DNA from: Rhizophagus clarus
Taxonomy: Eukaryota > Glomeromycota > Glomeromycetes > Glomerales > Glomeraceae
Assembly (NCBI GenBank): GCA_015698045.1
Contig: BLAL01000079.1
Coordinates: forward strand, 930,001 to 994,000
Length of the DNA stretch: 64,000 nucleotides
Direction: 5' to 3'
Shown here: positions 22,487 through 33,375 of the stretch, piece after piece
Layout of the letters: every line of letters begins with the position of its first letter
How positions within the stretch are numbered: position 1 is the stretch's first letter
Position numbers and translations under genes: made by a program
The notes under the pieces: model-generated
The model's database searches: none
What the model saw: the letters and a program-made list of their open reading frames with translations, nothing else
Told to the model about the DNA's origin: nothing

Positions 22487-24057
22487 ATGACTAAACGCAG
22501 AGGAGTAACAGAAAAAGGTAATAATATTATATTTTTGATTTAAAATTTATATAGTAATTGCGCCTAATACTATTATAATGATACCTAAAAGACAAGGCAA
22601 CAAAAGCTGCAAAGACTACAAAAACTATTCGTACATATGTTGCCAACTCTTCACGTGATTATAATAAGGAAAGAGATGAAAGGAGAGAGGAAGGAAGTGA
22701 ACATAAACAAGATAATTTACATGGACAAGATGTAGATATTGGAGAAGGTAATAATAGACAAGATGATGATATTGAAAGAATTATTTTGGGTAAATACGTT
22801 ATAATAATTGTTTTATTATTCAATTGAAATGATATTTCTGCGAATTTATTTAAAACTAAATTTACTTCGTTATAATGAAGATATGCTTCCAGAGCAAGAA
22901 GAAAGAAATATTGAAAAAGAAAGAAGAGAAAATGAGAAGAAAGAGATGGAGAGGAGAGATAAAGAGAGAAGAGAGAAAGAAAGAAGAGAGAAAGAGAGAA
23001 GAGAGAAAGAGAGAAGAGAGAAAGAGAGAAGAGAGAGGGATAGGAGAGAGAAAGATAAAGAACAAGAAGAAAATGAAAATGATGAAAGCGGTAAAAACAT
23101 AAAATCTGAACATAATTAATGAATATAATTTTATTCTCATTTAATATTACTTCTAGAGAGTGAAGAAGAAATTCCGGTTCAATTTGGCGCAATGACCAAT
23201 CAATTGCAAATTTGCAATTGGTTGGTCTTACATCCAAGTGTACTACATCTGGCAAACAAAATGCTTGATGCCTCGACGAAGCAGCCATCAACAAATTTGC
23301 CACTAACCACCTCGACTTCGTCACCATCTGACAACGTAAAATCCATTTCTTATTTTGGTTGTTACATTCTTACCAATTAAGAACAATCGTTATTACACAG
23401 AATTACTGATGTATTATGTATTATTGATATTATTACTGTTTAGGATAATTATCGTCTTATTGACGAAGAAATGAAATGCCTTTTTTTGCGAACTAGAAAT
23501 CCGCCCGATCATGCGTTTGATAAAATAACACAAAAAATTTTTGGGCATGATGCTTATCAAAGCGTGGCGAAGTCAATTAACGAACGATATCATAAATCAT
23601 TTTCCGACTATCGATATCAATTGAAAAATGTACTTTCAACATTAGTAAAAGAATTTCGACAAATTGTAGAAAGGTGATCGATACGTTCATATCGTTATGT
23701 TGTTGTTTTATTACAATGATTTAATGATTTAAATTTTTTTTCTATTAAAGTGGATATACGGAAAGTTCAGATCCTACCGACGAGAAAGTAAACAATTTCA
23801 TATCACGTGAGGTGGTTTTAAAGAGAATCTTAAGCCGATACGTTTCAGCCATCGATTTTACAAAATTATCGGAAACTTCACTAGATAAATTAATAGAATT
23901 CTCCAGAAAATGCTTCAAAATAGTCTGGGTTGAAACTGAAAGCGCAAATATCAAAGAAAAGGTTAAGGAGTTAGATGTTATTACAGAAGATCTAGAAATT
24001 CCTTCCCGTAGCGGAAGAAACATTGCTAGCTCTTTAAAACTCCATCTTTTTTCATAA
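22487..24057 (+). CDS. Unrecognised six-exon protein with charged KERRE repeats
   Basis: Exons 22487-22517, 22592-22789, 22881-23090, 23157-23335, 23444-23673 and 23751-24057 join in frame with standard splice sites and give 384 residues. The N-terminus is basic (MTKRRGVTEKDKATKAAKTT). The middle (about residues 80-145) is a highly charged segment of KERRE units encoded by GAGAGAAAGAGAGAA repeats and probably forms one long helix. The C-terminal half holds MKCLFLRTRNPPDHAFDKI and a helical domain without a known signature. No lesion is seen and the introns are clean, so expression is likely. It lies between repeat arrays and a Tc1 remnant, so a lineage-specific or element-derived gene is plausible. 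I cannot assign a function. Confidence 0.6.
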
Positions 24058-24352
24058 ATACAGTACATATCACATAAAAGACCGTGATAACATTGATATG
24101 TTTTTTATTCCTTTATGATAATAAAGATTACAATATATCATAGCGCCACCACTCTGCTAATAATTCATGTGACCTAATTTCACGTTATACGTAGATTTTA
24201 TTGATTTTTATTGTGCCGCGTTAACCATCTCTTTTTCTTCCCAACTTGTTTACCATTTTTCGAAGCGAAATATAAAACCACATAGACTATAATAAATATT
24301 TTTATTTAATATTTTATTTAGTTAAATAACTAGTATAGCGTTTTAATCTTAG

Positions 24353-24680
24353 ATAATGTATCTATACATAAAAGTCAGCGTTTGCGGAATATTTGTGAGG
24401 AGAAAGGAATACGACTTGAGTTTTTGCCATCTTATTCTCCCGATTATAATCCCGTAAGAATTTAATCTTCCATTATTTAAAAATTTATTGCTTACAGATC
24501 GAGCAAGCATTTTTTTATATTAAAAATTTTTTACAACAACATCGTGATTGGGTAGAATCTGTAGAAAATCCAGTAGACGCGTTAAATTTCAGTTGTATGA
24601 CAATTGGCAAAAATTTTGCTAAGGCGTGCTTTGAACATCTGGATATTTATAAATTAAAATTAAATGTCAAAATTATTTGA
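24353..24680 (+). pseudogene. Tc1/mariner-type transposase, C-terminal remnant
   Basis: Two exons (24353-24453 and 24498-24680, intron GTAAGA...TTACAG) encode the end of a DDE transposase. NVSIHKSQRLRNICEEKGI is followed by LEFLPSYSPDYNP and IEQAFFYIKNFLQQHRDW. The family pattern is DN--H-S, then LPPYSPDLNPIE as the last catalytic block. The Asp before NVS would be split over an upstream intron, but the preceding sequence does not continue the protein and the N-terminal two thirds are missing. The stretch reads without stops, so decay is by truncation and not by point mutation. No TIRs were recognised. Confidence 0.75.
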
Positions 24681-25016
24681 ACTTCAAAATTTATTGCTGA
24701 ATAAAAGGAATTTATTATACAAATTAATAATTTTACTGAACTAAAAGTTATTGATCAGCATTTTTATAGTAAAGAAACAAACAATCTTAACAGAAACCTT
24801 AGATTTTTAAACAGCCATCAAATTACTGACTTCCATATTGAACAATTTTTTTTTATATTTTCTGCAATATGAATTTAACATTATCATCATATCAATTTGG
24901 CATTCAAGATAATATTCAAAAAATGTCTTAATAAATTTTATTTAGTGCCAGTGTGATTGATAAAATGCATTATTATTTATTATTATTATAAAAAAATATC
25001 AAAACAAAAAAAGAAC
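24681..25016. other. Spacer, no gene seen
   Basis: AT-rich DNA between the Tc1 remnant and the CCAGGCGAACCAG repeat. Nothing supported. Confidence 0.4.
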
Positions 25017-25170
25017 ACGCCACCAGGCGAATCAGAAACCTTTACGCCACAAGGCGAACCAGAAAAAAAACTCGTCACCAGACGAACCAGGAAAAAAACC
25101 CGCCACCAGGCAGACCAAACAAACTACATAGAATAAAAAATTCGCCACCAAGGCGACCAGAAATGAATTA
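25017..25170 (+). repeat. CGCCACCAGGCGAACCAG tandem repeat
   Basis: Five diverged units of about 27-40 bp built on CGCCACCAGGCGAACCAG plus an A-run, immediately 3' of the zinc-knuckle gene (which is on the minus strand). The GCC...GGC core is short dyad-like sequence, so the transcript end could carry a row of small hairpins. GC content is far above its surroundings. Confidence 0.75.
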
Positions 25171-25180
25171 AATAAAAAAC

Positions 25181-26030
25181 CTATTCCTCAATTCTTCCAA
25201 AAAATTTGATTAAATCGGCCGGCTTTAAAAAATTCTTTTTAAATGGAATAGGTACCTTTTCACCTTTTCGTAAATGGCAATCTTTTGACTCGTGCGGACT
25301 GACCCAACACCTGCAGCATCTTCCCCGGTAATTTTGCTGAATATTCGGGCAGGTATTAAAATCATGCCCGTAATATTCACATAAGTAACACAGATCTTTA
25401 TATGAGCCGATAGGCGTAATCCAATTTGTCCTGCTAGATAAAGCGACCCCCTCCGACGTGCATATAAAATTTAAATTTGAACCGGGAGCCAGGTTCGAAG
25501 AAATTGGCGGGTTCGAGGAAATTGGGGAGATCGAGGAAATTGGTGAGATCGACGAAATTAAAGTCGTTAAGGGAGTTATTGATGATGAGGTTACTGAAGA
25601 GTCTAAGGGTAGCGAAGAGCTTAAAGATGAAATTGAATCCGACAAGGATCCGTATGTTGAGACCGGAGGAGAAGGAGAGGCAATAGCAGAGACATTAAGA
25701 GGAGAAGTAGAGACAATAGGAGGAGAGATAGTAGATGAAGCAGAAGTAAGTCGTTCTTATATTGTTAGTCAGTATCAAAACATACAGTATCAGTAACCTG
25801 ATAGAGCCATATACAGCATCAATGCACCCAAAAAAACATAGTGTTAACTTACCTTGGAGTATTGTAATTAACATTTGAATTGTACTAGAATTATTCTTTA
25901 TTGTTATAGAATGATTAACAGATATACTTAATATATCTTTAATCGCGTTCGGGTTATCAATTATATAAAAATCATCGCTAACTTCATTATTATTGTCGAT
26001 AATAGTAGTGTTATCAATGTTATCGGGCAT
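25181..26030 (-). CDS. Two-zinc-knuckle (CCHC) protein, Gag-like or RNA-binding
   Basis: Exons 26030-25853 and 25755-25181 join in frame (GTAAGT donor, CTAAC branch close to the AAG acceptor) for 250 residues. After an acidic N-terminus comes a long Ser/Pro/Thr/Ile low-complexity region (ISSISPISS type). The C-terminus has two CCHC knuckles: CYLCEYYGHDFNTC and CCRCWVSPHESKDC, both C-X2-C-X4-H-X4-C. Such knuckles bind single-stranded nucleic acid and are common in retroelement Gag proteins and in some cellular RNA-binding proteins. No reverse transcriptase or LTR is visible nearby, so a domesticated Gag or an orphan gene are both possible. The first-exon join is less certain than the knuckles. 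Confidence 0.6.
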
Positions 26031-27740
26031 ATTAAAATTAAGACACGTTATTTTAAAAAGGAAGAGTATGAACTTTTTTTTTGATAAAACTTAAAGGTAG
26101 GAGGAGAAAATTCTTTTTTTTTTTTTTGATAAAACGAAGTTCTTTCGGGTAGGAGGAGAAAATTTTTTTTTTTTAATCATATTTATTTAAAAAAAAAAGG
26201 ACGTGGGAATAAGATTTTTTCTAAAATTTTTATTTCTTTTTTTTTAAAAAAAAAAATAGGAACGTGAAAATAAGTTATTAAGGGAAATCGTTATAAAACT
26301 TTATTTTTCTTGAAAAATTAGGGGTATTTATATACAACTAGCGAAGTGTTGGGCCTATCCTAAATGGGAAACATCATTCAAAAATCTCAGTACAGAATTG
26401 CTGGGCTTATTCTAAATAAGGCTTATCCTAGCACTAAGATGTTCCTGTTTAGTTGTCTAATTACGGATACCTTTTTATTTGAAAAGTTGTCGTCAATATT
26501 TGTTTAGTCACACACCATCAATTAAATTAATATACATTAGTAATCTGCGCCGGAAAGACAACTAAAAAATAAATTCTTTTATATCAATATACATTATACA
26601 TGACTTGCCGACCAATTATTCTATTAAACACTCGGGAAAGCGCCAGTGGGAAATTTGCACAACCACAAACTATAGCTTTACACAAAGCGATGATTGATGG
26701 TGAAATAAATATAGCCATATAATAAGTAAATCAATGGCACAATAAAACACAGCCTTAGATAGAAATAAAAAAGCATAATAATTAGAAAAAAAACAGAAAA
26801 AAAGATCTCTTTTTTGTAAGTACCAGCCAGTTTAATTAGTACAGTATAACCTGTTCTTCACGCCAAGTACAAACAATTTATCCAAATGAGATTAAATGAT
26901 AATCTCAGTGCAAAACTGTGATTTTTATTGGTCTACAGAATTTGGTAAAATATGCAATATGCACATGTGTAATTAGCTAATTAGGAATTTAAAGCAATGC
27001 TACGATCATTTGACCAGAAGTTTTATACAGTATATGCGCATAAGACCAGTTCAAGAATACCAAGTCATCGAAGGAAAGGGAAATGGATGCTTTCTTGGAT
27101 AAGGCGCATAAGAAAAAGCATCAGTGATGAAATGAGAGAAGAGAAGCTTCAGCATGAATCATCTACTCAGATATTTCTAACTCGCAGAACCGTTGCCTCT
27201 TTCTTTTTAAGATGTTCCTTTTCCATACATGATTCCCATTCTTTGATTTCTACTTTGCTTCTTCCCCGGAGATCGGTTGAGACAGAACTGAAATAATCAA
27301 TGTAGAGCGAGTTTGATAAAAATCAATTGTAGAACAAGGGCTAATACGTGAATTGTCTTCATCCATACCGCCTGAAGATACCGAAACTATCTTGTTTCTA
27401 ACTTTGGCTTAGTTCAAATCACTCGCTATCCTAGGAATCATTCCTTTCAGTTCAGTGCTTTAAATAATCTCTTTTTCCTAAAGAATTTATTTTTCGTTCT
27501 CATTACTAACATATTTTGTATTCGTGTTTATATTAAAGTAAGTTGCTCTCTGTTTATAGGAGAGGTTAATTATTAATTATACGACTTAAGATGTTTGAGA
27601 AGGTTCAAGGAAAAGATAACTCGTAGTGTTATGATATCAATGCAAACAACTTTTTTTGCAGAAAAAGTTTTTTTTGGTAATAGGTATAACCACGATATAG
27701 AATTTTTAAAAAAAAGAAAAAAATTGAAAAAAAGATTAAT
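26031..27740. other. Spacer with short coding-like fragments
   Basis: Poly-A/T tracts at about 26070-26260 include two copies of GGTAGGAGGAGAAAATT. A 40-codon frame at 26600-26722 (begins MTCRPIILLNTRESASG) and a 99-codon frame at 26997-27296 have non-random composition. Neither matches a family I know nor joins to neighbours. Treated as debris. Confidence 0.35.
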
Positions 27741-27744
27741 TTTT

Positions 27745-28095
27745 ACTCGATAATCACAATGTCCGTTATTATATTAATCAAATTTTTTTCCTTAGAAAAT
27801 CTATTGAGATCAATGGTAAAAAAGAAACTTATTTTCGAAATTAATCGTAACAATGTGAGAAAAATATTAATTTTACTTGGCCATGATTTAATCACAATAT
27901 CCATCATTATATTAATCATATTTTTTTCCTTAAAAAAATCTGTATCATATGATGTAATAAGATCAATGGCAAAAAGAATTTTTTTTCTTTTCGTAATTAA
28001 CCATATTAATCATAGATATAATTACGATGCAAGAAAAAGATTAATTTTTTTCGATCATGATGTGGTAAGATCAACGCAAAAAAAAAGGGGATAAA
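27745..28095 (+). repeat. Local tandem repeat upstream of the PQ-rich gene
   Basis: Diverged units of about 140 bp share TTATATTAATCA, TTTTTTTCCTTA and GATCAATGGTAAAAA blocks, with starts near 27757 and 27900 and a partial third. The last block (TCGATCATGATGTGGTAAGA) recurs at about 31281, upstream of the truncated paralog. Confidence 0.6.
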
Positions 28096-28156
28096 AAAAA
28101 TTTTTTTTTTTTTTTATTCAATTATTTCTTTTTTTTTATATTGAGATATCATTAAA

Positions 28157-30011
28157 ATGTCTTCTCAAGATCTTGATAAAGAACAAGGAATTCGTAAAAA
28201 AGGTTCTCTTATTAAACATTGGCAGCCATCGCAACCGCAATATCAACAACCTCAGTCTCAATGGCCGCAACAACCTCAACAGCTGCAACAACCCCAATCT
28301 CAACAACCACAACAACCTCAATCTCATCAACCGCAACAACCTCAATCTCAACAACCGCAACAATCTTAACCCCAAACTCTACTTCAGTGGCTGCGACAAC
28401 CTCAACAATTTCAATTTCAATGGCCGCAACCACCTCAATCTCAATGGCCTCAACAACCTCAACAATCTCAACCTCATCAATTTCAATGGTCGCAACCACC
28501 TCAATCTCAATGGCCTCAACAACCTCAACAATCTCAATTTCAATGGCCGCAACCACCTCAATCTCAATGGCCTCAACAACCTCAACAATCTCAACCTCAA
28601 TGGCCGCAACCACCTCTACCTCAATGGCCTCAACAACCTCAACAACCTCAACAAAATCAGCAACGTCAATGGCCACATCATGAATACCAATGGTCGCAAT
28701 CACCTTCTCAACAACCTCAACAATACTTACCTCAATTACCACCTCAACCTCCTCAACAAATTGATGATGAAGAAAAAATAGGTGACCTATAATTGAAATT
28801 CATTATTCTTTCTTTTTGTGATATGAATAGTTCACTTACCTTGATATTTAATAATTGTAGACAAAATGCTAAAAGAGGAGTTCTTGAGAATTGAGGAAAT
28901 AATAAATATATCTCCGGATCCCTATAAAACTAAGAAGAAAATAGCGGATGAATTCGGCCTAATTTTACCCGATTATATCAATTTTATGACCGAGAAATAC
29001 AGGAAAAGTCAAAGTCCCATATCAACAATAACATCACTGGAATCCTCTCCGGCGACGTCACCACATTTCCCGCTGCGTTCTCCACCTTTGAAGAGCCGCA
29101 CTCCAATGTAAATATATATAGTAAATCTGTAATATTTATAATTCATATGTTCTGAGCCCATTTATTTTTATTATAGGGATAATTTTGAACGACAACTCAT
29201 AAATAACAATTTGGAGTTGCCGTCTCAATATTTTACTAGAGAACGTCACTACCCCAGAAGTCCTTCCCCAAGACCCAACGCGAATGTTCCAGATAAATAT
29301 ATGGAACCTAAAACCAGTCGCGAATATAGTCAAAAACAGATGAGTGAAATATTAGAAAATAATTATAGTTCTCTCCCAAAATGGATCTTAGATATCATTT
29401 ACGTTGAATTAAGAGCACTATTCCTTCGTACTCGACACCTTGATCATTCTTCTAGAAATTCAATGATAGAAGATATAATTAGTAAATTATTTCCGCATTT
29501 TTCTAAGAAGAAAGAAAACAAACAAAAAATTAGTTTTATGGGCAAACGTTTTCGAAAAGTTTTTGATGGATGGAGGAGCGAATTATGGTCGAATATAGGT
29601 TTCGCATATCAGAATAGTTGCACTAACGATAATATTTCCCAGTTAAAATCTAAAGTTTCAGTTTCAACTATATTTCGTCAGTGGTTGACATGTGTTTCAA
29701 ATGAACTATCAGAAGAAATGAAAAGAGCGCTCCAAAATGTTATTATTTACGGGATTAGATGTTTAAGTGAGGAGGTGGATGATGACAAGACAGCTCGTCG
29801 CAACTTTTTTATGGCAAATACAGATTTATACACAATAAATTTGGACTTTGCTTGTACTGATAAAATAGATGTTACAAGATCAATGGAGCTGTCTCATTAT
29901 TACATAAGTGCTGCAAGGTCATTTCTCGAAGATGATGACGAAAAGAATGATAATGATGAAAGAGAGCAAAGAAAGCATAAAAAAAAAGTAACTAAGAAGA
30001 TTGAAAATTAA
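28157..30011 (+). pseudogene. Unrecognised PQ-rich protein gene with one in-frame stop
   Basis: Exons 28157-28781, 28861-29107 and 29177-30011 join in frame for about 568 codons. Exon 1 starts MSSQDLDKEQGIRKKGSLI and runs into a repeat region coding for QWPQQPQQSQPQ. One TAA at 28367-28369 sits where sister repeats have CAA (Gln), and the frame stays open beyond it, so the stop is a single C-to-T change. Exon 2 has a short helical block (YKTKKKIADEFGLILPDYIN). Exon 3 begins MDNFERQLINNN (first base from exon 2) and carries LRALFLRTRHLDHSS, a basic/aromatic helical region and an acidic-basic tail. Translation could instead start in exon 2 (ATG at 28866). No known domain. A 5' duplicate lies at 31200-31586. 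Confidence 0.55.
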
Positions 30012-30113
30012 GGAGGCTAGTGAGAAGCGTTATTATAAATTTTATATAATATATTTTTATTATGTATCATTTTACATTTTTATCACGTCCTTTATTTTTA
30101 TATTTCTCCAAAG

Positions 30114-30245
30114 GGAGAGGACATTGTAGCTGGAGCTGGTGGTGACGATAATACTTTAAGGTTCTGGAAGATTTTTAATACTCTAAGAACAAAAGGGATA
30201 GAAAATAAATATTCGTGGAAACTTGATGGTCTTATAATGTTATAA
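30114..30245 (+). pseudogene. Orphan Cdc20/Cdh1-like WD40 terminal fragment
   Basis: An open stretch of 43 codons reads GEDIVAGAGGDDNTLRFW, KIFNTLRTKG and on to a stop. It resembles the last WD repeat of Cdc20/Fizzy-family APC/C activators (pattern VTGAGDETLRFWNVF...R). An AG just before it could be a splice acceptor, but no upstream WD repeats are present; upstream is the 3' end of the PQ-rich gene. I read it as a transposed or truncated gene tail. The short length leaves room for other WD40 families. Confidence 0.5.
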
Positions 30246-31199
30246 CGCTTTGATTTTTTTATTTGATCAATAGTTTATAGTAAATATTTAGCATAGAAGA
30301 GCTATAATTTAGTAATTATACTTAACATTTACATTATTAATACTTTTATTATTAACACTTTTAATCATAAATAAAGTTCATATCAATAATTTTGCTTAAT
30401 ATATATATAATTTATTCTTTGCTGAAATGTATTGAATTGTGTCCGAATAGTAAACATATCATGCAAATAATCGTCTACCGATCGTGGATCAATTTACCGA
30501 TAAATCGTCACGAATTATTATTAAAGTCGTTCTGATTTTAAAAATTTATTAACCATGTCGATAAAATTTAGTAAATGTATTGAATAGAATAATGTCTCTA
30601 ATACATTTCAAATACTGTATATTAAAATATACATTCGTAAATAAAATGAGACTACTTTTACTGGACAAGGCAATTTTTTCAAGATATCGTATGATACTTT
30701 TATGATATCATAAATGTACTTAAAATTCGAATTTTAATATGGTTGTAAAGACATTTTACATAATAAAAAATCATTTTGAAAACCACATTAGAACCCATTT
30801 CCGATGCTTACCAGAACATCATAAAATATGTCATCCTGACAATGTATTTAAAACCATTTTATGATAATTTTCACAATTTTGTAACGATTGACAGAACATG
30901 ATTAATATATTTTAAAATACCAATAAATTATTTTATTATACGGCTAAATAATAATACATAAACTACTAGTATAATTTACAAAATAGAAAAATTCCAAAGA
31001 AACGAACTGTTAGTAATAGTACATTAAAAAAAAAAAGATTTAAAAAAAAAATGTTATAAAATACCCACCAAAATCTACACCCCTGAGCTCCAGTTGAAAT
31101 CCCATGCTTTGAACCTGTCTAAAAAAAAGAACAAGTGTTAGTACATTTCGTTAAAGTAGTAATTAAAAAAACTCTTCTCTTACCAAATTCTCAATATCT
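30246..31199. other. Spacer with GATATC-type repeats
   Basis: No coding sequence. Around 30660-30900 there are several diverged copies of a TTTATGATATCATAAATG-like palindromic word, related to those at 11.2 and 31.7 kb. Confidence 0.4.
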
Positions 31200-31586
31200 A
31201 AAATCATATGGAAAATACATCAAAGTATATCAAAAAAAATATATTTTTTCTTTTGAAATTGACCACCATATTAATCATACTCGATCATGATGTGGTAAGA
31301 TCAATGCAAAAATAAGGAATGAAAGAATTGATTTATAATAATAAAAAAAAATGAGAAGAAAAAAAAATTTTTGACTCACATTTTAACCTGTAGAATCATC
31401 ATCAAACAAGTTTTAAAAATGTCTTCTCAATATCGTAATAAACCTATACAAGAACAAGAAATTCGTAAAAAGAATTCTCTTATTAAAATTTGGAAGCCTT
31501 TGCAACCGCAATCTCAACAACCTCTGTGGCGGCGACATACAGAAGTAGTCAAAGTCCATAGTATATTTTTATGTAATCTTGCTTAA
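31200..31586 (+). pseudogene. Truncated 5' duplicate of the PQ-rich gene
   Basis: Sequence at about 31280-31310 repeats the upstream block of the gene at 28157 (GATCATGATGTGGTAAGATC). The ATG at 31419 opens MSSQYRNKP...IRKKNSLIKIWKPLQPQSQQP, clearly the same start as MSSQDLDKEQGIRKKGSLI. After about 38 codons the PQ repeat is cut off and unrelated sequence leads to a stop at 31586. So promoter plus start of exon 1 were duplicated about 3.2 kb downstream and the rest was lost. Confidence 0.7.
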
Positions 31587-31716
31587 TCGTATAAAAATAT
31601 CAGAATTTTATTTTAATAATATGGCAGCACGTTATACATATAAAAGTTGTAAAAAAAAAAAAAGTTTAATATTTGCGGTATTGCAGATGAGTTGCGATAC
31701 CACAAATGAGTTGCGG

Positions 31717-32110
31717 CAATGAAGTGACGATATCAAATCAATATCGTAAATACATCTTTTTTTATCCCTGAAATTACCAATATCATAACGATATCAAGAC
31801 TATACCGATCAGATATTTTTTTAAATAAATGTTGTCACGATATCTCGGCGATAAATTGTGGGATGAAGTGATGATATCAAATCAATATCGTAAATATATC
31901 ATCCTTTTTTTTTGAAATTACCAACATCGTAATGATATCAAGGCTGTGTCGATTTGATATTCTTTTGAATAGATATCGTCACGATATTTTCGCGATAAAT
32001 TATGGTGATGAAGTAACGATATCAAATCAACATTATAACAATATCATCACAGAAATTGATACCATTATGACATGAAATTTATATCGTACCCGTATCAATT
32101 CAACATCGCT
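31717..32110 (+). repeat. GATATC tandem repeat, 146-bp unit
   Basis: Units start with ATGAAGTGACGATATCAAAT at about 31718, 31863 and 32008 (third partial). Each holds a TCGTAAATA, an ATCATAACGATATCAAGRC block and a GTCACGATAT block. The vocabulary is the same as that of the palindrome at 11.2 kb, at the outer edge of AT island 2. Confidence 0.75.
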
Positions 32111-33370
32111 CATATTTTCAAGGTTTCTGTAAAGTTTAATTCAATTTTATTTTAGTTTCAATTTAACTCTTTTATATAGAATTTTACTAAAAGTATTTTT
32201 TAGACTAAAATTTTTACTAAAAATATTTTTAAAATATATTTTTAATCAAAAATATTTTTAATTAAAAAATCCTATTAAAAACATTTTTGGTTTGAAAAAT
32301 TAATTTCAGTTTTATTTTAGATTAAAAAATGAAATTTTTAAAACTGAAAATATTTTTAAATAAAGTTTTTTTTACAAAAAAATATTTTTCAGTTAAAATA
32401 TAATTTTAAAACCATTTTTCAATAAAAATTGTAATCCAAAAAGTATTCAATAAGAAATCAAATTCAGAATTAGAAATGAAATTAAAAATAAAACTAAACT
32501 GGAAATTCAAAACTCTAATTCTGATCCACTTTATAAAAAAAAAGAATTTATAGAATTTAAAGCTTTTTTTTTTTGTAAAAAAAGTGAAAGCAAATTATTC
32601 TTATTTGATCTTTTAGAATAATGCATATTATTAAGTAAATGTATTGCAGATTTTAACAATTATTTTGATTAATTTTTGGTGATGTTTTATTATCATTAGC
32701 TTTTAATTTATTATTATTAATTTTTACTTCATTATTATCAAATTTAATTAGTTAAATAATATATTAATAAACTTGTTGCAATTCATTATTATTTATTTGT
32801 ATAAGTTTTTGACAGATATTACAAATTAATTTTTTTTGTTTTAGCACAGCTATAGATGTTTAGTTGGTTTTATAAGATTATATTCTTCTTTTTGAACCTT
32901 TGGCATTTTTTTGTTAAAATAATGCATTATAATTGATGCATCTTAAAATATTTTTCCATATGATTAAATATGCATTTACCTTCAAATTTTTATGGTAAGT
33001 CTATAAATAATTTAAGAACAAAATTACATTAAAAAATCGCTCTTAGTGATATAAAACTTTGGTATTATTATTATTTTTAACCAGTATAATTTCTTTTTAT
33101 GCAAATCTATCAACCCATTTTCAAAAAAAAATATAATTACTTTATGATAGTTCTTGGAAACAATTTTTATCAAAAAGAAAGATGAAAAATAAGCATAATA
33201 TTCAAGAAAAACTTTTAGAAACTTGTGTTTTATTTTATAGTAAATTACTATTTAAACTCTATTTTGTTGATCTTATAATTTAACATAGTATAAAAATCTG
33301 TTCATAGTAAAATTAATAAGGTTGCTGACATAGTTTTGATTAATTAATCAGTGTGACACCCTAACATCAT
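32110..33370. repeat. AT island 2, inverted relative to island 1
   Basis: About 1.2 kb of very AT-rich DNA without frames. Its right end (33270-33370) is the reverse complement of the left end of island 1 (about 8697-8800). Its left end abuts GATATC repeats, just as the right end of island 1 does. The two islands therefore look like opposite-facing, decayed copies of one element of uncertain length. Confidence 0.55.
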
Positions 33371-33375
33371 GTCAT

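Noticed and set aside
22659..23327. 222-codon minus frame rich in Leu/Ser/Phe
   Set aside because: Antisense shadow of the KERRE-coding exon and its neighbours.
28212..28742. Long frames on the other strand and in other frames of the PQ repeat (VEVVEAIEIEVVA, LRLLRLLRPLRL, STTSTISTS types)
   Set aside because: Shadow frames of a low-complexity repeat; only the PQ frame joins to exons 2 and 3 by clean splice sites.
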